7,201 bases of DNA from assembly GCA_002496635.1 (NCBI GenBank), contig DAKQ01000032.1:4621-11821 (forward strand). Reading direction: 5' to 3'. The translations under genes and the position numbers were made by a program. Below the pieces are notes generated by a model. It saw only the letters and a list, made by a program, of their open reading frames with translations. It ran no database searches and was not told the origin of the DNA. Positions 1 to 6,550 of this stretch are shown piece after piece (within the stretch, counting starts at the first letter, position 1; every line of letters starts with the position of its first letter). The stretch comes from Euryarchaeota archaeon UBA82. Lineage in GTDB: Archaea; Thermoplasmatota; Poseidoniia; Poseidoniales; Poseidoniaceae.

Positions 1-888
1 CCATTCAGAAGAATCTTGAGGAAACACATCACCGTTGTTACCGTAACCATCGCCATCTTCATCGGACCATTCATCTCCATCTGAAGGGAACACATCAACT
101 GAGTCCGCAATTCCATCGCCGTCTCGGTCTGGACATCCCAGAGGAATCAACGAGAGACCGTATTCGTAAGGACAATCATCGCTGTTATCTCCAACTCCAT
201 CAGAATCCCAATCAGACCATTCTTGTTCATTGGCAGGGAACGCATCGTTATTGTCTCCAACACCGTCTTCATCTGTATCGATGCATTCTTCAGGATCCAA
301 TGGGAATTCATCGCTGTTATCTCCACATCCATCACCATCTGTATCAGCCCATTCAAGTGGGTCAAGAGGGAATGCATCGAACCCATCCTTGTAGGAATCA
401 GAATCGGAATCTGGATTTCGGGGATCCGTTCCAATTTGATTTTCCTGGAGGTTTGAGAGACCATCGCCATCGATATCGAGATCTTCAACATCAGAACATC
501 CATCGGAATCTAAATCTGCAATGTGAAGCCCAATGATACCTTTTGGACATTCATCATCATAATCAGGAACAGAATCATTGTCATCATCCCAATCCTCAGA
601 ATCAGAACAACCGTCGCCATCATAATCGATAAGATTTGGACTCAATGGACATGGATCAATTGCATCATTCATCCCATCTCCATCAGAATCTTTCTGCTCA
701 TCTGAGCAACCAGATTCATCAACGGTTGCGCCTGAAATCGTACCTGGACAGTCATCCTTCGCATTGAGAACAAGGTCTCCATCATCATCACGCTGAGCCC
801 AAGAGCAACCGTCTGAGTCGACTGTTGAAACATCATCTGTCCAGATGCACATATCCATTCCATCAACAATGCCATCTCCATCAGTATC
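1..888 (-). repeat. Array of thrombospondin type 3-like Asp-rich repeats encoded in the lipase gene
   Basis: Residues 411-706 of the lipase consist of units built around D-x-DGDG-xxx-D-xx-D, each a likely Ca2+ site. Two kinds are mixed. The first carries paired cysteines, CP...DGCS: 424/438, 457/471, 490/504, 524/541 and 649/662. The second has the form D-x-FP-x-D-xx-EW-x-D: FPLDPLEW at 583-590, FPLDPEEC at 605-612, FPANEQEW at 627-634, FPSDGDEW at 677-684 and FPQDSSEW at 699-706. The array is still going at the window edge, so its length and any C-terminal anchor are unknown. Such arrays in secreted proteins usually act as rigid calcium-stabilised stalks; that role here is inference. Confidence 0.85.
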
Positions 889-2118
889 GGCTTGACCAAT
901 GGCTTCTATCGCAAAGCGTCCAATGTACTGATGCATCATCCGAGTTGGATGTGCTTTATCGAAGAAAACATATTCATCAACATTTGAAACCACTGGATCA
1001 CCATTGTTACAGATTGGAAGAGGTAACAAACTAGCACCACCTGAACACGCTGCAGATTGTGTGTTGACAAGCCCTAAGGAATCCTTGTTGACCATGATGT
1101 CATTGAAGATAGCATAGGCATCGATTGAATGAACCTGAATTGCTAATTCAGCCTGTAGATTCGTAATTAACGTAGCTAGTTTACCATTGTAGGATACGAC
1201 TTCAGAACCAATATTCTGTTGTTGAGATTGACTTCGACTGAGGATTTCTGGGGTTTTTTCCAACGGGGGTAAGTTTGGAATGATGAACTCATCTGCTCCT
1301 GCTGCAACCAATTGCCGAATGTGACTTTCCATGTTTGCAACAATCGTATCGGAATTAGCAGTACCATAGAGGAAGTCATTTCCTCCAGCCCACAAGGTTA
1401 CAACCTCATTCGATGCGAAATTTGATTGAACATTGGTGGTATAACTTGTGATTTGTGTCCCAACGTTAGGTAAGAGAAGATACGAAAAACCAGCGCCAGT
1501 CTGGGACCCACCGAATGCCCTGTTATCACCAGGTTGTGTCCCTGAACCAACCGTTGTCGTCACGCCATAAGCTTGAGATACGTATTCAACCCAAACCATT
1601 CCATTTGAAAATCTGCCTTGCCAGTAAGGGGGAACGTCTGGAACATTAAGGATTGAATTTTTTGCGTTCCCCATATCGCTCAACGAATCTCCGAAAGCAA
1701 CAAGATTACCAATTGGTGCAATCTTGCGGTTCTGAAACATGGTAAATGAGTGATCGTCTTGGGAAAGAATTCCTCCAGTAGAATCAAGCAAATTAGCACT
1801 GAAAGTGTAGAAGTGTTCGTTGTTGTAAATGTGCTTGAGTTCAATGACCTTAGCCGTAATAGTACCTGTTGCTTTGAATGTTAACGAACCATTTGCAACG
1901 AGATGATTATTGACATCCCGCACATCCCAAATGAGTGTGAAATTCGTATTATACGGGGCGTTTTTCAACTCGATTTGTACAGGAATCGTCTCATTAGAAA
2001 GCCAGTCATAGCGAGATAATTCCACATCAAATTCGATCGCTCTACCTTCTGCCTGCGTATTTGACAAAGCGATTTGACTGGTCATCAAAAGAAAGACCAA
2101 CAAGACTTGAATGCGCAT
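1..2118 (-). CDS. Secreted GDSL-family lipase/esterase with C-terminal TSP3-like calcium-binding repeats (3' end outside window)
   Basis: I read 706 codons without a stop from the ATG at 2118 to the window edge. Residues 1-23 look like a signal peptide (MRIQVLL, hydrophobic core, then SNTQA), so the protein is probably exported. Residues about 24-125 are beta-rich with an Ig-like look but belong to no family I can name. The catalytic domain spans about 134-400: block I FGDSLSD with Ser145, the GRFSNG segment, AFGGSQTGAG, block III WAGGNDF (Asn247, Asp248) and block V FDKAHPT (Asp387, His390). Set and order match the SGNH phospholipase/lecithinase/hemolysin group (COG3240), which hydrolyses acyl esters; the substrate here is unknown. 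From residue 411 on there is an Asp-rich repeat array. An in-frame ATG at 2142, directly after a TAG, would add eight residues (MSYWLWSC); I prefer 2118 because it gives a cleaner signal peptide and a TATA-like box at the right distance. The gene lies 73 bp downstream of the methyltransferase stop on the same strand. Confidence 0.9.
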   Translation of the reverse strand, partial: MRIQVLLVFLLMTSQIALSNTQAEGRAIEFDVELSRYDWLSNETIPVQIELKNAPYNTNFTLIWDVRDVNNHLVANGSLTFKATGTITAKVIELKHIYNNEHFYTFSANLLDSTGGILSQDDHSFTMFQNRKIAPIGNLVAFGDSLSDMGNAKNSILNVPDVPPYWQGRFSNGMVWVEYVSQAYGVTTTVGSGTQPGDNRAFGGSQTGAGFSYLLLPNVGTQITSYTTNVQSNFASNEVVTLWAGGNDFLYGTANSDTIVANMESHIRQLVAAGADEFIIPNLPPLEKTPEILSRSQSQQQNIGSEVVSYNGKLATLITNLQAELAIQVHSIDAYAIFNDIMVNKDSLGLVNTQSAACSGGASLLPLPICNNGDPVVSNVDEYVFFDKAHPTRMMHQYIGRFAIEAIGQADTDGDGIVDGMDMCIWTDDVSTVDSDGCSWAQRDDDGDLVLNAKDDCPGTISGATVDESGCSDEQKDSDGDGMNDAIDPCPLSPNLIDYDGDGCSDSEDWDDDNDSVPDYDDECPKGIIGLHIADLDSDGCSDVEDLDIDGDGLSNLQENQIGTDPRNPDSDSDSYKDGFDAFPLDPLEWADTDGDGCGDNSDEFPLDPEECIDTDEDGVGDNNDAFPANEQEWSDWDSDGVGDNSDDCPYEYGLSLIPLGCPDRDGDGIADSVDVFPSDGDEWSDEDGDGYGNNGDVFPQDSSEW

Positions 2119-2143
2119 ACAAGACCACAACCAATAACTCATC

Positions 2144-2150
2144 TAAAAGA
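2144..2150 (-). promoter_or_regulatory. Candidate TATA box for the lipase gene
   Basis: The minus strand reads TCTTTTA here, 26-32 bases before the ATG at 2118. That is where a box would sit if the transcript began at or near the start codon, as in leaderless archaeal mRNAs. There is no Shine-Dalgarno sequence before either candidate ATG. A second T-rich run, TTTTAT at 2159-2164, could serve the alternative start instead. The match to the archaeal consensus is weak. Confidence 0.3.
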
Positions 2151-2191
2151 GGCCACACATAAAACAACACCGACGCATACTGTTCATGAAA

Positions 2192-4594
2192 TTAAGAACT
2201 TGCCTTATCGAGTCGATTTACCATCAGAGTCATGATTGACTGCCTGATAGCCTCTTCTTGTTGTTTTGAAAACCCAAGTAATTTCATAATCGGTTCTTCC
2301 AATGCAATCCTGTCAGGCATTGACATTTCAGAAACCACATCTTGGATTGGTCTTTGAAGGAAAGATTCCAGAACCTCGCTTTCAAAGGAAAGAGAATCTA
2401 AATCTGGAACCGGTATTTTCTTGACTTCATAGACCGGAGTCTTTAGTGCACCTAATCCAAGAGAATTGAAACTTGTAAGTAACTTGTGTAAGATGATTGG
2501 GGAGCTATTTAGCCAAATACATAACTTCACTGCATCGACAGTATCATCGCTTAAAGTGATACCATAGAACTTATCGGAATGAGTAATTGAGAGATCGTTT
2601 AAGTAAACCCTGTGCGATGAACCCATCGTCTCCATCCACAAAATATGAACAGCATCACTCGGATTAACATTGTACCAAAACTTCCTTGAACGGCACGTAG
2701 AACCTTGATGATATCCTTTGGATTCTCCATGATGAATATAGGAGAGAGCAGAGGAGTCAGCGATTGATTCCTTTGAACGTGAACAAGAAAAAAGACGATT
2801 TGTTCGATTAGAAAGACTGGTACGAATGCTCTGACATTCAGCAGGTCTTCGGAGAATTTGATGGAGAAATTCATCTTCAATGCCATACATCTCAATTTCT
2901 TGTTCATTCATGAAGAAGAATTCATTGCCTCCAGTTGAAGAGCCTCGGCGTATTTGGGCAAGTTGTTGCAGTTCGCGAGAATGCGGCTTGAGGGCATCAA
3001 TCAATTGAAAGTAAATTCCTGGTGCTCTATGGAAGAGTGAAAGCCTTTGACCTCCATAGATTCCTTGACTATCGAGACCAGATTGCAACAACTGTTGTTG
3101 TGAAATTGTGATTACATTTCTTAGCGTTTGAGATTCAATGGATGCGGAAAAATCTCCTTCCAACATTACAAAGTTTGTATCCTCAGGTTTTGATTTGCGA
3201 ATGATTGAAATGATTGTATTGATATCTGCGTTACTAAATTGCTTCTTCTTCCTCGAATCAATAAGTGAAATGATGTGTGTTTCAGTTAACAAGTATTGTT
3301 GCAGATAGTTGCCAAAACGGGAATCGAGCCAACTGTTTGAACAAATGAAGATTTGAACTCCATCTGGACGCAGAAATTCATTTGCCCGAGCGAAGAAATA
3401 GCAATATAAATCTGAAGTTTTATCCACCGGAGAAGGTTCTAAGGATGTATATTGTTGAAGCAATTCTTGCTTGTAATCAGAATCGATGTGTCCATGACGA
3501 ACGTAAGGGGGATTTGCTAAGACGAGATCGAATCCACCATTCTTCGATTGTACATCTTGGACACATTTCGGCCCAAGCCCAAGTAAACTATCCATGGCTT
3601 CAAGATTGAATATTTCAGAAGAAGTGGTGAGTGGATTTACTGAATCAGTAGCTAAGGAGAGCCACAAGCGACACATCGTACGAGTCACTGCTCTTGGATC
3701 GATATCAATTCCAAAAATGGATTGTGAAATAAGTTGATGCTTTAGATCAAATTTAGACAGATGAACATCAGGCAAAGAGAAGGATAGTGTCTCATAGATT
3801 CTGAGAAGTTCTTCCAGTAAACCAATCAGATATGCACCTGATCCACAAGCATGATCGATTGCTTTAATCGAAAGCAACTCATCCTTCAATACCTTGATTT
3901 GATGGTGTGATAAGTGTTCAACGGAACCCCTGTCTACTAAATTCCTAATTTGTTCGAGTGTCAGATTAGTTCGCTCTTCTAGAATCAGTTTGATTCCCTC
4001 GCTACACATGTATCGTACAACAGGTTTGGGTGTGTAAAATACACCCATATTCTGTCGATTGAGCATAAGTTCCTCAAACAAAGTTCCAATAATCTCAGGG
4101 TTGATTGAATCCGAAGAATCGAATTCATTAATATTGAAATTATAATTGTAAAATAGACCTTCTCTTCCCATGAGTGACAACATAATCTCATCCGAAAAAT
4201 CCCATTCCAGACCATCAAGAGAAGACTCGGAAAAGAGATCCAAATTCATCAAAGGAACTGAACCATATACCTCATTTTCTTGATGACCTTTTACAGAAAG
4301 ACCCTTGGTGAAGAGAGGTTTAAGGCGCGATGAATAAACCGACATTGAACCAATACCGCCTGCATTATACAGAGCAGAAAGGTAGTTTGAATTCCCTCGA
4401 TAGACAAGCCATTTTTTCTCTTCCAAAAATCGAAGAAAAAGAAGACGAAGGAACAAGTTTTCAACAATATCGTGAGCTTCTTGTTCTGAAAGTATTGAAT
4501 TTCGGAGAAGAAGACTCCTTACGTTTTGAAAATTCTCTTTGCAGTCGTTAATGAACTGACTCGAGTAAGAAGAGGTTGTTTTCTCATCCCCCAT
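2192..4594 (-). CDS. Adenine-specific (N6) DNA methyltransferase, Eco57I/type IIG-like, apparently without nuclease
   Basis: This 800-residue protein should transfer a methyl group from S-adenosylmethionine to adenine N6 in a specific DNA sequence. Residues 1-170 form a helical N-terminal region containing LLFLRFLEEKKWL (51-63), a segment usual in Eco57I-like and related large methyltransferases. Motif X is GVFYTPKPVVRYM (184-196), motif I is AIDHACGSGAYLIG (245-258), an acidic motif II is FGIDIDP (294-300), and the catalytic motif IV is NPPY (361-364). The C-terminal third resembles a TaqI-like target-recognition region: RRGSSTGGNEFF (549-560), CRSRKFWYNV (634-643) and LKTPVYEVKKIPVP (717-730). 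I see no PD-(D/E)XK or HNH nuclease motif, and full type IIG enzymes are commonly longer, so this is probably methylation-only. No endonuclease or specificity-subunit gene adjoins it. The start is fixed by an in-frame TAA 15-13 bases upstream and a strong Shine-Dalgarno. It diverges from the EF-hand gene across 122 bp. A defence-island methylase (DISARM or BREX type) is an alternative, but no such partners are visible. Confidence 0.9.
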   Translation of the reverse strand: MGDEKTTSSYSSQFINDCKENFQNVRSLLLRNSILSEQEAHDIVENLFLRLLFLRFLEEKKWLVYRGNSNYLSALYNAGGIGSMSVYSSRLKPLFTKGLSVKGHQENEVYGSVPLMNLDLFSESSLDGLEWDFSDEIMLSLMGREGLFYNYNFNINEFDSSDSINPEIIGTLFEELMLNRQNMGVFYTPKPVVRYMCSEGIKLILEERTNLTLEQIRNLVDRGSVEHLSHHQIKVLKDELLSIKAIDHACGSGAYLIGLLEELLRIYETLSFSLPDVHLSKFDLKHQLISQSIFGIDIDPRAVTRTMCRLWLSLATDSVNPLTTSSEIFNLEAMDSLLGLGPKCVQDVQSKNGGFDLVLANPPYVRHGHIDSDYKQELLQQYTSLEPSPVDKTSDLYCYFFARANEFLRPDGVQIFICSNSWLDSRFGNYLQQYLLTETHIISLIDSRKKKQFSNADINTIISIIRKSKPEDTNFVMLEGDFSASIESQTLRNVITISQQQLLQSGLDSQGIYGGQRLSLFHRAPGIYFQLIDALKPHSRELQQLAQIRRGSSTGGNEFFFMNEQEIEMYGIEDEFLHQILRRPAECQSIRTSLSNRTNRLFSCSRSKESIADSSALSYIHHGESKGYHQGSTCRSRKFWYNVNPSDAVHILWMETMGSSHRVYLNDLSITHSDKFYGITLSDDTVDAVKLCIWLNSSPIILHKLLTSFNSLGLGALKTPVYEVKKIPVPDLDSLSFESEVLESFLQRPIQDVVSEMSMPDRIALEEPIMKLLGFSKQQEEAIRQSIMTLMVNRLDKASS

Positions 4595-4600
4595 ATCCGA

Positions 4601-4608
4601 ACCTCCTT
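4601..4608 (-). promoter_or_regulatory. Strong Shine-Dalgarno of the methyltransferase gene
   Basis: The minus strand reads AAGGAGGT, ending six bases before the ATG at 4594. It is a near-perfect anti-16S match at ideal spacing and the only strong one in the window. It fixes the start and implies a transcript with a real 5' leader, unlike the lipase, EF-hand and small membrane protein genes, where I see no ribosome binding site. Confidence 0.8.
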
Positions 4609-4685
4609 AGCATCTACTGCCCACATACAAGTCTTAGTCTCACCTCTTAGAACGCTGAAAAAATCAATCAACAGATGTTGGGAAC

Positions 4686-4693
4686 ATTTATTC
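4686..4693 (+). promoter_or_regulatory. Candidate TATA box for the EF-hand gene
   Basis: ATTTATTC lies 24-31 bases before the ATG at 4717, and no Shine-Dalgarno precedes that ATG. The spacing fits a leaderless archaeal transcript starting at about 4717. The assignment rests on position and AT content only. Confidence 0.35.
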
Positions 4694-4716
4694 AACCCAC
4701 GTACAGACAGAGAATC

Positions 4717-5001
4717 ATGTCCGATGAAGAAGAGACCTGGAATGTAAGCGATGCAATGAATAAAATCCGTGCTGCTCTTGCAGAAAATAATCAATCTGTC
4801 GAAGATCTCTTCGCTTCAATCGATGGAGATGATGATGGACAAATCAATGGTCCAGAACTCTACAAGGGACTTCAGAGTGTTGTTGGTGACAAACTTTCAC
4901 CGAACCAAGTTTCAATGATTATCAAGGCACTTGATACCAACGAAGACAACCGAATCGATCTCGGTGAACTTCAATCTGGTCTTTCTTCAGAAGAAGAGTA
5001 A
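4717..5001 (+). CDS. Small two-EF-hand calcium-binding protein
   Basis: This 94-residue acidic protein carries a pair of EF-hand loops. Loop 1 is DGDDDGQINGPE (36-47), with Ca2+ ligand positions 1, 3, 5, 9 and 12 filled by D, D, D, N and E and the usual Gly at position 6. Loop 2 is DTNEDNRIDLGE (73-84), with D, N, D, D and E at those positions and Asn in place of Gly at position 6. Each loop is flanked by amphipathic helix sequence (VEDLFASI before loop 1, SMIIKAL before loop 2), so both should bind Ca2+ as one lobe, like half of a calmodulin. There is no signal peptide or membrane segment, so it is probably a cytoplasmic Ca2+ sensor or buffer; its target is unknown. I chose the ATG at 4717 over an in-frame ATG at 4675 because the extra 14 residues look unlike coding sequence and would cover the candidate TATA box. 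The C-terminus is SSEEE. The helicase gene follows 150 bp downstream on the same strand. Confidence 0.85.
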   Translation: MSDEEETWNVSDAMNKIRAALAENNQSVEDLFASIDGDDDGQINGPELYKGLQSVVGDKLSPNQVSMIIKALDTNEDNRIDLGELQSGLSSEEE

Positions 5002-5109
5002 GACGACAAGCACTCCGCAATTGGTTTGCTACTATCGAATGGCAGGGGTCTTGTCGAAACTACCCCCTCTTGTTTTAGGTAAGAAGCGGGACAGTGTGAT
5101 GTTCAGGAA

Positions 5110-5132
5110 GATGAAACATTGTTTGTTTCATC
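5110..5132 (+). promoter_or_regulatory. Perfect 9-bp inverted repeat upstream of the helicase gene
   Basis: GATGAAACA (5110-5118) and TGTTTCATC (5124-5132) are exact reverse complements separated by the five bases TTGTT. The element ends 19 bases before the helicase ATG. It could be a hairpin in the 5' leader or a dimeric operator. If transcription starts from the T-rich TGTTTTA at 5071-5077, the repeat would lie inside the leader. The remaining intergenic sequence (5002-5151) shows no gene. Confidence 0.5.
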
Positions 5133-5140
5133 AACGACTT

Positions 5141-5145
5141 GAGGG
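5141..5145 (+). promoter_or_regulatory. Weak Shine-Dalgarno-like site of the helicase gene
   Basis: GAGGG ends six bases before the ATG at 5152. It is a partial match, but its position is right and it supports this start, which also gives the usual short N-terminus before the Q motif. It sits directly after the inverted repeat, so folding of that repeat could affect access to it. Confidence 0.45.
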
Positions 5146-5151
5146 AAAACG

Positions 5152-6531
5152 ATGGAAGATTTCGAAACACTTGGCCTATCTGATGAACTTCTACGTGCTG
5201 TAAAGTCAGAAGGTTACACAACTCCAACACCCGTTCAGGCATTGTCTATCCCTCCACTCTTGGAGGGAAGAGATGTCCTTGGTGTTGCTCAAACTGGGAC
5301 TGGAAAAACAGCTGCTTTCGCTCTACCTGTTTTACAAGTTATGAGTCGCTCAAGGCCTCAAGGAAAAAGATTCATTCGAGCCCTTGTCCTCTCGCCTACG
5401 AGGGAATTGGCTGCACAAATCGATGAACGCTTTTCAGTCTACAGTGAGCATTTAGATCTCAGACACAAAGTCATCTTTGGAGGTGTTAAACAGAATCCTC
5501 AGGTTCGAGCATTGGAAAAAGGACTCGATATTCTCGTTGCAACACCTGGACGATTGCTCGACCTTATTGGTCAAGGATTCATTGACTTGGGTCGTGTTGA
5601 ATTCTTCGTTCTCGATGAAGCAGATCAGATGCTCGACATGGGATTTATCCGAGATATACGAAAGGTATTGAAACTCCTTCCAAAGAGAAGACAAAATCTG
5701 TTGTTCAGTGCAACGATGCCAAAATCAATTGCAGAATTAGCAGAATCATTCCTTCGGGATGCTATCATGGTCGATGTAAGTCCAGAAGAAGTCACTGTAG
5801 AACGAATAGAACAGAAAATCATGTTCGTTCGAAAAGCCGACAAACGTCGTATCTTGGTCAAGATTATCAAGGGAGAAAAGGTTGAGAAGGGTATTGTATT
5901 TACTCGAACAAAACACGGTGCAAATCGGCTCGTAAAACAACTTGACCAGTCTGGTGTCAATGCAGCAGCAATTCACGGTAACAAGAGTCAAAGTGCGAGG
6001 ACAAAAGCGCTTGCAAGTTTCAAGGCAGGACACACGCGCATCCTCGTTGCAACAGATATTGCAAGCCGTGGAATCGATGTTGACGGGATTACTCACGTAT
6101 TCAACTACGACCTTCCAAACGAACCCGAAAGTTATGTCCACAGAATTGGTCGTACCGCTCGAGCAGGAAAGTCAGGCATAGCCTACGGATTCTGTGATGA
6201 ATCAGAATCTGGATATCTTGTGGGAATCCAGAACCTCATTGGGTTTGAGATCAATGTTGATGATGAACATGAATTCCATTTCCAAGGAGCAGTTCCTAAA
6301 CCTGGTCAAAAGCCAGGTAAAATCAAGACAAATAATCCTAAGAAGAAGCCGAAAAGAAATCATCAGAATCGGTCAAACAAACCAAAACAAAAGAGAAGAA
6401 ACAATCACAATTCACGTCAACCAACTTCTGGGCGTTCACGCTCAGGGAGTCGAGAAGGAAGTCCTGGAAATAGCGGAGGACGCTCTGGAAATAATCGAGG
6501 ACGTTCTAGAAATCAACGAAACAATCGTTGA
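5152..6531 (+). CDS. RhlE-type DEAD-box ATP-dependent RNA helicase with basic C-terminal tail
   Basis: This 459-residue protein should unwind short RNA duplexes using ATP, in ribosome assembly, mRNA decay or cold adaptation. All core motifs are intact and in order: Q motif with Phe4 and Gln29 (GYTTPTPVQ), motif I AQTGTGKT (46-53), Ia PTRELA (82-87), GG (110-111), Ib TPGR (131-134), II DEAD (155-158), III SAT (186-188), IV VFTRTK (249-254), V TDIASRGID (301-309) and VI HRIGRTARAG (330-339). The two RecA-like lobes end near residue 375. The remaining 80 or so residues are rich in Lys, Arg, Asn, Gly and Ser with no hydrophobic core, typical of the disordered RNA-binding tails of RhlE-group proteins. 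The start at 5152 has a GAGGG six bases upstream. No other ribosome or decay gene adjoins it. It ends tail-to-tail with the next minus-strand gene, only six bases lying between the two stop codons. RhlE is the best subfamily label by motif wording; CsdA- or SrmB-like assignment is less likely because no DbpA-type domain is seen. Confidence 0.95.
   Translation: MEDFETLGLSDELLRAVKSEGYTTPTPVQALSIPPLLEGRDVLGVAQTGTGKTAAFALPVLQVMSRSRPQGKRFIRALVLSPTRELAAQIDERFSVYSEHLDLRHKVIFGGVKQNPQVRALEKGLDILVATPGRLLDLIGQGFIDLGRVEFFVLDEADQMLDMGFIRDIRKVLKLLPKRRQNLLFSATMPKSIAELAESFLRDAIMVDVSPEEVTVERIEQKIMFVRKADKRRILVKIIKGEKVEKGIVFTRTKHGANRLVKQLDQSGVNAAAIHGNKSQSARTKALASFKAGHTRILVATDIASRGIDVDGITHVFNYDLPNEPESYVHRIGRTARAGKSGIAYGFCDESESGYLVGIQNLIGFEINVDDEHEFHFQGAVPKPGQKPGKIKTNNPKKKPKRNHQNRSNKPKQKRRNNHNSRQPTSGRSRSGSREGSPGNSGGRSGNNRGRSRNQRNNR
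6475..6516 (+). repeat. Two imperfect 21-bp tandem copies in the helicase tail
   Basis: Positions 6475-6495 and 6496-6516 share the core GAGGACG-YTCT-RGAAAT and match at 17 of 21 bases. They encode GGRSGNN and RGRSRNQ, so the frame is kept and the basic tail is lengthened. Local duplication is the simplest origin. Confidence 0.55.
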
Positions 6532-6535
6532 TTCG

Positions 6536-6550
6536 AATCAAGACTTGATT
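6536..6550. terminator. Overlapping palindromes at the convergent gene ends, possible two-way termination region
   Basis: AATCAAG-A-CTTGATT (7-bp arms around one central base) covers the stop of the minus-strand gene. It overlaps a second palindrome, GATTCGAATC at 6530-6539, which spans the six bases between the two stop codons. No long T-run follows in either direction, so a classical intrinsic terminator is not shown. Confidence 0.25.

Noticed and set aside
1..900. Apparent DNA repeats (many ATC, CCATC and TCATC runs on the plus strand) as a satellite or CRISPR-like array
   Set aside because: The period is irregular and follows the Asp/Gly codons (GAT, GGA) of the TSP3-like protein repeats; there are no constant direct repeats with unique spacers.
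2599..2907. 102-codon minus-strand frame inside the methyltransferase gene
   Set aside because: It is an out-of-frame shadow within the continuous 800-codon gene whose motifs and target-recognition region read through this segment.
2192..4594. DISARM or BREX defence locus based on the large methyltransferase
   Set aside because: No helicase, phospholipase D, PglZ, Lon-like or DUF1998 partner adjoins it; the only helicase here is a RhlE-type RNA helicase, and the nearby lipase is a secreted SGNH enzyme.
4675..4716. Longer N-terminus of the EF-hand protein from the ATG at 4675
   Set aside because: The added residues look non-coding, and the segment contains the candidate TATA box at the right distance from the ATG at 4717.
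4519..4794. 91-codon minus-strand frame covering the methyltransferase start and antisense to the EF-hand gene
   Set aside because: It overlaps two well-supported genes, has no recognisable motif, and would remove the strong Shine-Dalgarno and start of the methyltransferase.
5004..5056. CGACAAG (5004-5010) and CTTGTCG (5050-5056) as a terminator hairpin after the EF-hand gene
   Set aside because: Seven base pairs closing a 39-base loop is within chance for this region, and no T-run follows directly.
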